Part shown: piece by piece, positions 1-13,000 of the stretch
How positions within the stretch are numbered: the stretch's first letter is position 1
Layout of the letters: each line of letters begins with the position of its first letter
Source of the DNA: Atrichornis clamosus
Taxonomy: Eukaryota > Chordata > Aves > Passeriformes > Menuridae
Direction: 5' to 3'
DNA: 64,000 bases
Assembly: GCA_013400975.1 (NCBI GenBank)
Contig: WBMZ01011388.1
Coordinates: 1 to 64,000 of the forward strand
Made by a program: the position numbers and the translations under genes
Notes under the pieces: model-generated
What the model saw: only the letters and a program-made list of their open reading frames with translations
Database searches by the model: none
What the model was told of the DNA's origin: nothing

Positions 1-125
1 GGCCCCTCCCCGCTCCGCTCCCTCCGCCGCGGCGGGGCCGGGCCGGGCGGCGGGGACAGAGCCGCAGACCGCCCGAAGCTCCAGGCACGGGCGGGCCCGG
101 GGCTACCCCGGCGCGGGGCGGGGGA
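1..125. promoter_or_regulatory. CpG island edge, probable promoter of a gene to the left
   Basis: The first 125 bases are almost pure G+C with many CpGs, then composition falls abruptly to the genome average. This is the shape of a CpG-island promoter cut by the window edge. In vertebrates the neighbour at the 3' side of PSME4 is GPR75, read in the same direction, with a non-coding first exon. That would place the GPR75 promoter here with its coding exon outside the window. No GPR75 coding sequence is visible, so the identity rests on gene order only. Confidence 0.4.
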
Positions 126-225
126 TGCGGCACCGGCCTTCCCAAAGCTCCGCTGGCGCTGCATCGCCGCCTTTCCATCCTTTTCCCTCATGCGAGCGGC
201 TGGAGCAGCACAGACTGTGGTCCAG

Positions 226-715
226 AGAATCACAGAAGGGTTGCGGGGGGGACGAGAGCTTCAAGATCTCTAGTCACAGCCCCTGCCCTGAAGAGGGACA
301 CCTTCCACTATCGCAGGTTGCTCGAAGCCCTGTCCACGCTGGCCTTGGACATTTCCAGGGATGGGGGAGCCACAGCTTCTCTGGAGAACCTGTGCCAGGG
401 CCCCACCACCCTCAGAAGGAAGAATTTCTTCCCAATATCCTCTTTCAATTTGAACCCATACCCCGTTGTCCTCACACATGCTTTTGTAAATAGTCTTGCC
501 CTATTTTTCCTGTAAGTTCCCTTCAGGTACTGGAAGGACACAATTAGGTCACCCTGAAGCTTCTCCTCTCCAGGCTGAACAATCTCAATTCTCTCAGCCT
601 TTCCTCACAGCAGAGCTGCTCCATCCCTCTGATCATCCTGGTGCCTCCTCTGGATTCGCTCCAACAGCTCCACATCCTTCCTGTGCTGGGTACCCAGAGC
701 AGAGGCTCAGTGCTG
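226..715 (-). mobile_element. CR1 LINE 3' fragment
   Basis: The element reads in reverse. It begins at its 3' end with the 'agaatcacagaa' remnant of the CR1 tail. Blocks shared with the other CR1 copies in this window follow: 'ccagggatgggg', 'ctgtgccagggcc', 'ttcaggtactggaagg' and 'aggctgaacaat'. It continues to the 'ctccaacagctcc' block, so it is the longest CR1 fragment here, but it is diverged and has no intact reading frame. Confidence 0.8.
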
Positions 716-3700
716 ACTGTACACCAACAAAACACCTGCCCCAACCCAAAAACTGTTCAGCATCAACACTGAAGTTCTGCATGCTGCCTCCTGCCCTGCT
801 GGCAGTTTTGCACTGCTTTCCTGAGCAGTGGAGCCGAGGTGCCCTTTGTGTTTGCTCAGAAGCACAGGAGCTAAGGCAAAGCATCTTTTGTAGTCCCACG
901 GGGAGGGAAAACATAACCAGTATCATTTCCTTATCTGTTTACTGCCAACTGCTACTATCACAAATACAGCAGTGATGGAGAGTATTGGATGTCTGAGCAT
1001 TGAAGGGATTGTTTTGAAATACTTACAGGGATGTGAGGGCAAGGAATTGCCCAGCGCTCATTCTCCGAGGCAGACACAGCCAAGGGGCCTCCATGGTGCT
1101 GGAAATGCAGGTGGAAGAGATCCAAATCCAGCCAGGCAAGGCACAAAAGCACTATGAAAATAAGTAGATCCAGTATTTCTGACTTACGCATGGCCCTGGT
1201 TTTAACAATCATTATATATACCTTAACCTGTGGTTTTCATAACCATCCCCACCCCAGCAACACCTGGTACTTTGGAGAACCAACCAGACCAGCACCAGAG
1301 TGCAAGTTTGACACCTGAAAGCCTCCCAGTGCCACCTGCCTATTTTTCAACACATTCCTTTCAGTAACCCTCTGGCTGGTGCCAGCCTGGCCCTGCTGAA
1401 CACACTCCCAGTGGGAATGGGGGTGGATTTGTTCTAGGGGGAAATGCCAACAGTTGGCTGCAGCAGTGACTTGCAACCTGGGCAGGTGTGTTTTGCCTTG
1501 GTTTGTCCTTAAACTGGTTGTGTGTAGGAGGGGAAATGTCCCAAAACCAAAATGTGGTTTCCTGTGGTGTCAAGGTATGTTCTCTCCCAGCTTGGCTGTC
1601 ACTTATTTCCCCTATTACTTGTATTTGTGTTCTCCAGTTGTGGGTAATTTGAATTCTGTGGGTGAATCCTGGCCCTTCCGAGTAAGAGCTGTTTGCTCAT
1701 TGACAAGCTGGGATCTCCCTCCTTGAATTTTCTTATTGAGAAGCGTCACAGGAAGCTGAATTACGGGATTAAACAAGGGGCAAAATGTTAGCCTAATGCA
1801 GGAGTGGGGCTTGGTTAGGATGTTTTACCTCTCTGCAGTTATTAACTGTGGTTTGAAATGAAAGGAGAAGTGCAGCTGGTTCAAGCCTGAGAGCCTCAAA
1901 CATTCCAGCAGAAAAGGAGAAGGGATTGTGCTCAGGGAGCAAGGGAATGAGCTGAGGCAAAAAGGATCTCCATGGGAGCACAAAGCCCTGCCCTGCCCCT
2001 TTTGGCACGGCAAAGTGTCTCACCAGCCTGTCCCTTTCTACAAGGACTTTCTTGCCTTTTAAAAGAACTGCCAAAGTTTGAGGTGGGGGAGAAGAGCAGT
2101 GGAAAAGAGTCTCTTTTGCAAGGCAGGAATCACAAGAGCAACAACTCACCTTCCCCAAGGTTTGAGGATGTTCACTCTGCAGCACTCAAACCTTTCCTTT
2201 AACTCATTCCTTAAAAATCCAGTGCTCTGGACCTCAGAGCTTCTCATTGGTCAGTCATGGAGTTCCTACTGCATAAGGAGAAACAATGTTCCCAAGGCAT
2301 TTTTGACAATAGTGTTGTTTTGCAAATATTTACTGGGAATGATTTTTAATTGTGGAGATCTGCTCCCATGTCAGCCCGAGAATTGTACCTTATGATTTTA
2401 ACAAAAGAGTTCTAGGGGAAAGCAGCTGGAATGATAAAAGGGGAAATTAATCCAGAAAAAAATTAGAAATAAAGGCCAGGAGAGAATAAATAAAAGCTTT
2501 TCACTGCTTCTTAACAGAATCCTTTCAGGGTGAACTCAGCTGGGTTTATGCCTGGACTTATTGTAGTCTGAGTGCATTTATTATAAAACAGATTTATTTT
2601 ATTTATTGCTGGCTTTCCTAAGAATGCCAACGAGAAATGATGGCATCTCACATTCCCCAAGGGAAGTGTGTGTCCAGCTCCATCTGCAGCAGCAAAATCT
2701 GCTCAGGTAATTTCCACTGAACTCCTGCAGCACTGAGGGTGCAGAGCCCAAGCAGGGGAAACTGGCTGAACTTCCACAAACCTTTTGTTGAAAAAAGTAA
2801 TTTAATCTAGAATTAGGAAAGGATCGTGGCCAGCAAAGCTCCCTCTCCTTCTCACTCTTGGAAAAAGTCTGCCTGGTTAGGATGCAGCTAATTCCTCCAG
2901 GCACTGTGTTCTATCCCATCAGAAACCAAAGAGAATTTTGCTGATAATATTTGCAAGCTTTTATCTGTGCTGAGAACTCTCTTGATTGAAGGTGACTTTA
3001 CCAAGTCTCTCTCCTTCCCAGAGAGAGAAAACTAACCTTGAATCCCCAAAAGTTGCTTGCAGGTCCTGCAGGATGCCACGAGGATGTAAAACACATCCAC
3101 TGGTGACTCCCAGCAGGGTTAAAATCTTCCAAGGACAGTGGCCAGCAAACCCTTCTCCTGCCACGTGGCTTTATTTTCCTTCTTACATCTTACCAGATTA
3201 TTGTGTTTTCCACAGCTCTGGGGGAAAGGGAGCCGGAGGCTCTGCTGCAGGATTCCAGGGAGCCTGAAGCTGTGGAAGGAAGTGTGAGACTGAGCACAGT
3301 GTGGGATGCTGGGGATGCCTAACTGTGGAAAACTGACAGGAGACATCCAGTGTATCCAGCACTGGAGTCCCAGCAGCCTGGGAAAGAAGGGAAAAGGATG
3401 AAAGGGAGATACCTGGACATAAAAGGAATAGAGTCATAATATAACAGATCAGAAATAAGGAACCTCATCCCTTTCCTTCTTCAATTAAAACCCAAACCTA
3501 TCCATACATGGACTTGTCAGCAACACAATCTACCAATGCTGACACTATGGTGCCACCCTAAAGTTAAAAGTCTTATTTGCTACTTGGTTAATTTTCTTAC
3601 ACATTTTTAATCAAGGTAAGCATCAAATATACCCGCCTGGTTATGGAAATGTGGGAGATCACACCACTTAAATGTGACCAATTAACGTCACTGAGCAATA

Positions 3701-4844
3701 ATTCACTGGCAACTTGAGCTTTTAAAAACCAAACCAAACCCCCAAAAATCCCCAACCAACCAAGAAAACAAACCCAAGAAACCAAACCAGATCCCCCTGA
3801 TAAATTCTGCTTTACATCTCTGCCCTTGTTTGATGCTTCCCCATGGTGCTCACAGGTTATCTGTGCAGACTGACAGGTGGTCACTAAGGCTATCAAGGCT
3901 ACCAGACCATCTCCAAGGTATTTTTCCATCCCCTTTTCTGTTCCAAAGGGGAAAAATTCTCTCCTCTCGTGCTAGCAATCTCTCCCTCTCCAGACTGAGG
4001 TACTGCAGTTGGTTCATCTCGACAGCTTTAGGGAAGAAACAGTGCAAGACAAAGTGATGGAAGTTCAGAACTCAGGACGTGGGTGCTGCTGGGGGGAAAT
4101 TAGGGAATAAAAGCAGTAATAGAGTTATGGTATTTGATGAAGATCTCGAAGTTGTTCCTGAAGTTTCAGAACAGGAGATTAACAACTCTTCCCTCACCAG
4201 AACTCAATCAGGACAAGTTTGTTCACGCTCCCACAGGCCTATTTTATCCTATAGAAGTGTATTTTGAACAGGTGCTCTGTTTACTGTTTGGATAAAGCAA
4301 TTTACTGTGGATTTATAAGCTGCTGGGAATTAATACCACTCCTGACTACAGAATGATTCCCTACAGTGCACTGAATCCTGCAACCAGTTCCAGCTACACC
4401 CTAAGGAAAGAAATTCCCAAGTACAGCACAAAGCAGAGCTGGATCCTACCCTTAGCTACCCTCCATGCAGGCAGGGCAGCATGTGCAGTATCTGCTCCAA
4501 CACTTCATCAGCCAAGGCATCCTATGAATGTGATCCTCTGCAGCAAAAGCTTTCCATCTCTTCCAAAGTTTCTAGTTCTATCAGCAAAACCCTCTCCAAC
4601 ACAAACTGCCTTCTGCAATTCTCACAAGTTAGTGTTTTCCTGGCACGAGGTGTTTTTCCATAAATGTAGAAGCTGGTTCCCAGCCATTAGAACAAGATGT
4701 TTAATTAACCCTTCATGTTGCCTCAACTCACTACCAAATCCCAGGACAAGCACAGGCCTCATCCAAAAGCTCAAAAGCACAGTAAACACCTGAAGTCGTG
4801 GTCTCAAACCAACAAAATTTCTGCTTCAGAAATACAGAAAGATG
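716..4844. other. Intergenic stretch between CpG island/CR1 and PSME4 3' end
   Basis: Short open frames occur on both strands, but none has a recognisable domain, and I see no splice-site chain or RNA gene. The only distinctive patch is an A/C-rich low-complexity run at about 3720-3795. Confidence 0.6.
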
Positions 4845-6946
4845 CAGTGGTTACAAACAGTCCATTTATTGGGTCTTAACCTACGTACACAATTGAAATC
4901 ATAATTTTGGCACTACGCTATACAGTGGTTACATCTGTGTGCTGACACTCCTTAAATACTGCCCCAGGAGCACTGCTGTGCTTGGAAGTTTGGGATGAGT
5001 CACACACTCCACGGGGCCATCACTCAAAGATCTCCGTGCTCCTGGGGGGATTTTGCAGGAAAGATGAAACACACAGCAGTTGATGAGTTATTTCCATGTA
5101 CCTCACACCTTAGAACGGATCACACCAGAGTATGTGATGGCAGCATGGAGAAATGGCCACACGTGTAGCAGGAAAGTCTGAGTGAGACACAGCCATGAGA
5201 TACAGGAACAGCAAAACAAACCCGCTGCCTTTCAGACACAAAGAGAGATTCCGTTAAAGAAAATAATTTAAAAAACTAAGAATGGCATTTGATTTGATAC
5301 AAAAGCCAGGACCACTACTGTATTAACATCTAAGTATGAATCTTTACAAGTTAATCTCACAATGGTGTTATGTAAAAGGTTGCAAACTGTACAATGTTTT
5401 GTCAATGCAATGCCTCTACAATTTATACAGTCTTTTACAACTATAACACATATTAAACAGGTTGTTAAACAGCCAATTGATACCAGTCTCTGAACAAAGC
5501 TGCAGGCAAAAAAACACAGAGCTTCCACAACCTTCAACCGAGATATGCTTGCTCAAACAGTGACAATCTTTAGGAGAATACACTGTTACAAACTGCCTTT
5601 CCACACTGTGCACACATTTCATTCTGTGAATTCAACCACCAACAGTCCATCATCTCCTATCCATGGGCTCTAATTCCATGGAGACACCCAAAGTCTCTCC
5701 CCCTTAAAAATATGCAGAGAATCATAGATTTTTATTCCACACGTGGTCAAGACACCCAGCAAGGCCTGGCGAGGCAGCAGGAGCTCAGCTATTTACACTT
5801 GCACAAGGAAGGTACAAAAAGGCAATGCTGCCCTGAGGTGCACTGAATGGTACCCAGATCCCAGGAGTGAAAAATAAACTCTGAGGAAGGCAGGCTCCTG
5901 GGATTGTGTGCTGAGCAGGGAAGGAGCTGCATCGGCAGGACTGGAGAGCTCCGCTGGGAAAATTCCGGTTTGCGGCTCCCTCTGGCTCTGCACATCCTTC
6001 ATGTTGGGAACGGGGCAGAAATGGAGGGTGAGGGATGTACAGTGCCAGGCTCTGTGTGCAAGGAAGCAGAACCAAGACTGATGTGTGATGCACGCCAAGG
6101 AGAAGGGTCTTGCCATGGATTCATGATCAGGCCCCGCGGGGCTCCCACGGCTGCTTCCTGGGGAGGTGAAATTCTCTCTGAACAGAACCAGGTCTTTACA
6201 TTTGTATTTAAAAGTGGTTTTGATTAGGCATCAGGATTTCCAGCACAAAGTTTTCTACATGATCAATTTCTTTTGAGTTTCCTTTATTTCACAGAAAAAT
6301 TCCTATATCCTCCTTTTCCCCAGGAGAAACCTGAAAAGGAAGAAGGAAGAGTTCAAAACACAAACATTGCCTCATTGCTACTGTTTATGAGAAGATAAAT
6401 TAAAGCTTCTCTTGGAATACTGTCACAAAACACCACAATACAATAGAGATGGGAACCTTGTAGTGTAGCAAAGAGAAACTCCAGGAATGGATTCACTCTT
6501 TGGGACATGCCTGTGAGAAGAGCCCTGGCAGCAAAGCCAGAGTGTGGAAGAGGAAACCGTGTGGCTGCAGCCATTCCCCATCCTGAGGTGTAGGTGAAAT
6601 GCTGCACTGGGTGGTATAAAGTCCTCAGAGGCATCAGAAGTACAAAGCAGCACTTTAGGAGCACTGCCAGGCATTTAAAAGGCAGCCAACTGGCAGAAAA
6701 TGGAGAAAAGGAACATCAATATTCAAGAAAAGAAGTGTAGATGTCTAAGCAAAGCACAGGACACACACAGAAAGATGGACAATATTGACATTTAACCAAA
6801 ATAAACCCGCTCTTGACCAAGACCACAGGAAGAGCAAGGGCTGGAAATTTGGCTGCAGCATTTTCCCTGTGGTTAAGGATTCTTCCCTGCTCTGGAGCAG
6901 AATTCCTAAGAGTGCAATTCATGTCAAAACACATCACCTGACCCAC
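4845..6946 (-). other. PSME4: PSME4 3' untranslated region
   Basis: This segment follows the PSME4 stop codon (6947-6949) on the gene strand and runs to the first well-formed poly(A) site, about 2.1 kb downstream. It is A+T-rich and lacks CR1 sequence. The 5270-5620 part looks like typical 3' UTR. Other AATAAA-type hexamers (near 5731 and 6283) could give shorter transcripts. The end is inferred, not shown by transcript data. Confidence 0.6.
4865..4870 (-). terminator. PSME4: Poly(A) signal of PSME4
   Basis: The gene strand reads AATAAA here. A T/G-rich downstream element (TTTTGTTGG) follows about 45-60 bases later, at roughly 4809-4820. Cleavage is therefore expected near 4845. Confidence 0.6.
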
Positions 6947-7081
6947 CTATGCATAGTAGCAGGGTGAAACCAGGAGGTCAGTGAGCACGAGGAGCTGGTC
7001 ATCTGTGAACTGCTGCTTGTGCTCCTGCCAGTTGTCGTGGTGGGTCCTCCGGAAATTCGACAGCGTTTTCTTCACAGTCAT
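6947..7081 (-). CDS. PSME4: PSME4 exon 46 (last coding exon)
   Basis: Residues 1777-1820 and stop TAG (6947-6949): [15 protein letters not shown] to LLVSPCYYA. The final YYA is the family's proteasome-docking tail. Acceptor GACAG. Confidence 0.97.
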   Translation of the reverse strand: MTVKKTLSNFRRTHHDNWQEHKQQFTDDQLLVLTDLLVSPCYYA

Positions 7082-10000
7082 CTGTCAGCACAATTGGGAT
7101 GGAGCTCTGTCAGTCAGGGATCCCAGCCCCAGGCCAAAACAAACGTGGGATACAACAAACAGAACTGCTCAGTACCACCGAGTGTTGGAGCAGACCCAAA
7201 GGGAGGGAGGGCTCTGGGGAATGCAGCACAGAATTTTAATTTTCACAGTTCCGGGTAGTCTTTTGACCTGTGTCATGACTCCAACATTCTTATGAAAAGG
7301 ATTTTTGGACTTACAATTTTGAATTGGAAAACATTTAGAGATTCCTACAAAATAAAAGCCAAGTGCTTTTCCCCCACTGCCTCTTCCTTGGGTACTGCAA
7401 ACAGGTGGTTTGGGTCTCAAAACATCTTAGGAATTCTTCCTCTCACTCCTCTGGCTCATACAGCAAAGGTCAACAAAACCCGACAGACAGGACAAAAAAA
7501 TAGACTTAAAGGCAACTATTTCTTTAAAAACTTATTTTTAGGGCTGCTTGTAACACCTAACTTTAAAAATTCCAGACTGATGTTTTGGTTCAGGTTGGTG
7601 TTTTCTAGAATGGCATACACGAAAGGGACATCTTTAATGAAAAAAAGGCCACTTCCTCATTATAAATACAGTTCTTGCAGCTTTCAATTTAATGCTTTAA
7701 ATTTGAAAGCAAGGACAGATCTACTACAAAAAATACTTAAAAGCAGTCCCTGATTTAAAACTGCCTGGAGTCATTTAGTAAAGAGCAGCAGCAATTAAGT
7801 TTTTTAATAGGTTGCTATTTTTTTCTAGGGAAGGATAACTAAGAATGAATCACATGTATTTAGCTGTGTTCTGTGGAATGGAGAAGTGATGTATTTTTAC
7901 CTCAATAGGCTGGGGGTCATTGAGGTGAGCACTGAGATCCATGAGGAGCTGTGGCATCCAGGTGGGCACATCGTAGGGACTGGAGAGGATGCAGGCGCTG
8001 AGCCCCAGGACCCCGGCGTGGCGTTTCACCAGGTCTGGAAAACAAGGCAGCAACCCCATCAGCTAAAGAAAACTGCAACAAATCCCCTGGCACAGCAGAG
8101 ATCTCCAGCAGAAATCTAGAGTTCCACAGTCAAAAACATATGGATCTCCAAATTTCTCCTACTTTCTTACACAGCAACCCAGATTCATTCTCTATGTTTA
8201 ATTTTTTACACATTCTTCCATTAGAAATTCATCTGCAACCACTGTACACTTTAGAAGCATTTCAAATGTTCTTCCCTCTCTGAAGGAAGCTCATGAACGG
8301 CATCTCCATGTTCCCTATTTCTGCATTCAGAATGGTTTCTCAAATCCCACAGCTACTGGACAATATGGAAACCCACTGCTGGGTCAAATGACTGACTCAG
8401 ATGCATTAAATGTCCAGTCAGAAGCCAGAGTTCCAAATCAGAGTTAACTAAGGGGGTTTTTGTTCTGGTTTATTTTTTGATTGGCTGTTTAGTGAGGGGT
8501 TTTCTTTCAGAATAAAAAAACCACACTGCTAACAAATACAAGGTAAGGTGGGCAAAGAGTGAAACTATGTTGTGACAGCTAAGGAACTTTATTTATTGAG
8601 AAACTTGCTATCCCCCATCATCTACATCCTTAACTCTGTGAGCTGGAAAATGGAAAAACCTCTTTAATGTTAATTCTAAAAGAGTTAGAAATCAGTTTAA
8701 CACAGGAATACAGAGTGAAAAAAAAATTGCTTCTGTCTCATTCTTATCCATCATTTATGTTGCAAATGAAATTCTGGAAGCACTTAACAAGGATTAGGAT
8801 CTGCAGCAAGGATCAGGATGTGCGCTACATGGACAGAAAGGCTATCAGACACATAAGGACAAGTGATTTCCCATTATGGTTTATGAACGCTTAGGAAGGA
8901 AAAACATTCCCATAGTCTTACCTTTTAGTGGGATTCATTAATTTTCTAATTACTGCTTAAGCACAGGCCAACCCCAATCCCACCGGGAGAGCTGGCAGAC
9001 TATAACACAAAATACAGATTTCTGCCTGAGCTGCTTTCAGCCCGGAAAGAAGCGTCTCCTTACCCCCTGAAGGAATTGTATCCCCCACGGAGGCCAGGTC
9101 CCTCTTCCTCTTCTTGGGCAGCCTCATCTTGCAGAGCAGCTCGAAGTGTGTCTGCATGGGCCCGTCCATGGTGAGGAAGTTGCACTGCAGGAGCCCGCTG
9201 AGTGTGGTGGCAGCCATCTCCCTCACCTGGGCACAGGCAGGGCAGGACACAGCTCATGAGCACACTCAGTTATGCCTGAGCATCCTTGAAGCACACCCAG
9301 CTAGCCCCAGGGAGCAAATTCTGCTCAACAAGCCTTTAATTATTATCCTGCTATTAGTAGTTTACTGATGGCTCTTTAAAATCAATAAGCATGCTCTGCT
9401 GCAATATAGAGCTACTGTCACAAAGTTTGTCATAAAGTGACCTGCTACTCAAACAAATAATGTAATAATTTAACTCCATTGTCATCTAAAGGTGAGCTTT
9501 AGAAAGTTTAAAACCAAACTCTGACTGAGACCAAGATGTGCCACCCCAAATCGCCAACCTGGTTCACAAAATTCATAACAGGCTCTATATTAACATCAGT
9601 TTTAAAGTGGACTTCATTCAAAAGCATTTCGTCTTCCCCCTGGGAAAAGCAGAAGAGCTTTTCCAAGAGAAGGCAGAAGGAATGTTCAGGAGGCTCAGTT
9701 GATTCTGTTTTACCTATAGCATAAGAATTCTTTAAAAGACAACCCATGCTAGATTAATAAGCAACAAAAAATAACTTTATGGTCAACAATTCAGTTCTAT
9801 AACGATCTACCATGATACACTTTCCTGTCCCACGTACCAGATCTCTGCACTACATTAATAAAACCAGAATTCTGTATTGGAAAAATATTCATCTCTTGGG
9901 TAACAGAGAAACTCCAAAGAACAAGACTAAACTTAGTTTTCATCTAATTGCCAAGCCATTCACAATACAGATCTCCTTTTCCATTCCTTTTAGATCAGTC

Positions 10001-13000
10001 ACAACACCTTGTTAGTTAGTGAATGCCAAGTAGAGACAGCTCATATTTGCTTTAAAAGCAAGTGACTAACCCATCAGTATTACTAATTTCTCTCATCTCT
10101 TCCAATCTCCCAAAGCCATGAAGTTATAGAGCTGTAAGACCATACTTAAATTGAGAGTCCCTCCAAAACTCACTGCCACTTTCCATTATTCCATGCTGAT
10201 AAAAGCCTCCCAACATTTACAAACTTGAAATGCAAATCAAGCAGCTGAGATGCTGGCCCCAAGTTTTTGGTGGGGACATTCTGTTACAGGTGACTGCCAA
10301 CAGAACATTTGTCTCTGTGGAGCACCAACACGTCCCAGTGCTCTGGATCCAGTGCAGAATAGAATAAGTCAGATCCCTGAACACAATGTTCTGAGCCTCA
10401 CAAAGCAATAACTACAGCTGCAAGTGCTGCAATAATTAAACAGAGCAAGTTCCGGTAAGCTCTTGAGACTCCAGGCTGTTCCATTTAAATTTCTACAAGG
10501 TACCACTCAAACGTGATCTCCTTTGCTGATAAAGAAGGATGAGGTGAGTCTGGCAGTGTTGTTTATCAGCAATTTGGGAGTCCCTGAAGAGCTGAGCTAT
10601 TAAATGAGACATGATGTGCTAATCCAGGAGCCAGACACAAAGCAGCTCGGCTGCGAAGTGAGCAAGCTCCCAGGAGAGCTGGGCTCATTTACATCACTAC
10701 TCCTTGCATTAAAACCACTCTCATTTCTAAATTCATCACCCAGCCTGGAGGAACACTTGGCTGTGAGGAGCACTAGAAGCGAAGCCTTTAAAAATCACAC
10801 ATGAAGCAGCTGCTCACTCATCACCTCTGACACTAATTTATAAATTATCACACTCACATGATGATTCACAGAATATAGAAACTAGAGAGGAAACTCCCAA
10901 TCAAGCATGGGGCTTGGGTTTCTTTGGTCACAAATCAAAGTCTGTAAAACTGCAACAATATCAGAACAAACCCACTCAGCAGCACAAGCCAAACCCAGCT
11001 GCAGAAGCTGCAAGGGGCTACTTAAACAAGAGAGAAAATACTCTAATTCCTGTAAAAGTGCAGTGCAATATGAAAAATGTTTGTCAAGACACGAGTGCTG
11101 TGCATTCAGCACACTGTACATTACAACCATCAGCACCAGGTATCAAAAGAAGCAAAAGAAAAATGCATCTTAAAATCCAAGAACTAAACCCTCAGTTCTA
11201 CAGAGACACCAAATCCCAGTTAAAGTTAATGATTGTCATCTTAAAAATCCAGCATCCAAAAGCTACCCAGGAATTACTCTGCAGGACTCTGCAGCTTGTC
11301 AGTTGTTAGCAAGGAAGAACAAGATTACTTTTCAGAGGAAAGTGAAAGCTTCCATGGCAACAGCATGATCCTAAGTGCTTATGAACACAGGTAAGCTTTT
11401 TGGATTTGCACCTCTGGAGTGCAGAGGGATAATGTGGTACATTTAAAATAACTGGATAAATTGCATTCAAGTGAATAAAAGGCATTTTTCAAAATTATGT
11501 CCGATTATGAGGTAAGTGTTCTGACAAACAATTTCTGCAGCATTGCAAAGTGATGCAGAATCTTCTCTTCCTTCTAGAAAGAAAAAAGCACCCAAAAGTA
11601 GGATTTTATTGATATTTGCCTACTGCACAAGCACCAGTGACAATGATGGTGCAGAGGAGATGGACCAGGCTGGAATTTAACCCTAAAGATTCTTCACTGT
11701 GCTTGAATACGACTTAAATTCACACCATTTAATGCAAGCCCTCAGTTCGAGGTAGTTCTTGATGTAAATATATAAAGTATTTTTGTCATTAATATGAATA
11801 GATGAGAAACACACCTCTAGAGTAATAAATAGTGGTTTTACACACTTTTCACACAGGAAGGTATTTTACCCTGTTGGAAGATGTATTTTATACCAACAGA
11901 CATTTATAGTGAACTTATAATATTCTTATTTTAGCTGTACTGAAACCAAGATCCAGGCAATGCACCATTCTGTGAAAAAATAGAAACAATGGAACTTTAT
12001 AAAATACTCCATCAGTGATTTTTTTGAACAGCTGTTTTCCAGGAATGGAACATGCAGGAAAGAAATCCTGTAAAGCTCATTTTCCAAGCAGGAAGAACGC
12101 TGAGCTAGAAATACCTGCTAGATTAATTCACATGTCAGCTTTTCCATAAAACTTGACAAAGGCAACAAAGAGTCACGTGAAAGCACTGCAGAGAAGGGAT
12201 CACTTGCCTCAAGCTGTTCATCTTCCAGCAGTTTGATCACCAGCCACCTGATGTCATTGACTGCCTCGCTGTTGTTGAGGAAGATGAAGAGGTTGTAGAA
12301 CACCATGGTCTGGAGGTAGGTTAAAATGGTGTATCGGGCATGCCAAGAATTGCTTCTTGCTGTCTGCAAGTAGGGAGAAATCAGGGTGAGACAGCAGGAA
12401 CATCAAAGAAAGCAGCCCCCTGATGTAAAGGGAATGACAGTCAACAAAAAAAGCTTCTGGGGGCAGTTGCAAAGAACTCCCCTCATTCAGTGTTTTTGTT
12501 TCATCCACCCTTGATCTCCAAAAACAGGCAATTATTATTTAAGTAGTAATTTTCACAGGATTCACTTCCAAAGCAGATCATTAAACAGAAATATACCATA
12601 AAACCATTAAAAAAAAAATCAGATTCAAGGGCAGTTCTTTACCAGGAGATTCATTCTGAAACTGGATTTTGAATTGTTATGCTCATGAGGAGATGTGTTG
12701 AAATGATCCACTACTGAACCAAATGTTAATATATCAAAATGCTGCAATTCCTTACCAAAATAAAGTGGTTTAAATGTTAAACAAGATACATGTACTGTTT
12801 CTAAGTGTTTTAAAACACTTTGTTTAAAACCCTTTCACATCTAAATCAGCATTTGATTCTCTTAGAATCATAACTGTTGTATAACATTAAGTAAAAAGGA
12901 GAGGGCGCAGGAGATGAAGCTTGAAGCTGTTCAGACCACACTCACTTGTTTTAGCACCTGAAGTACCAAAGGCACTTGCTGAGGATACAGCAAACCCTGA

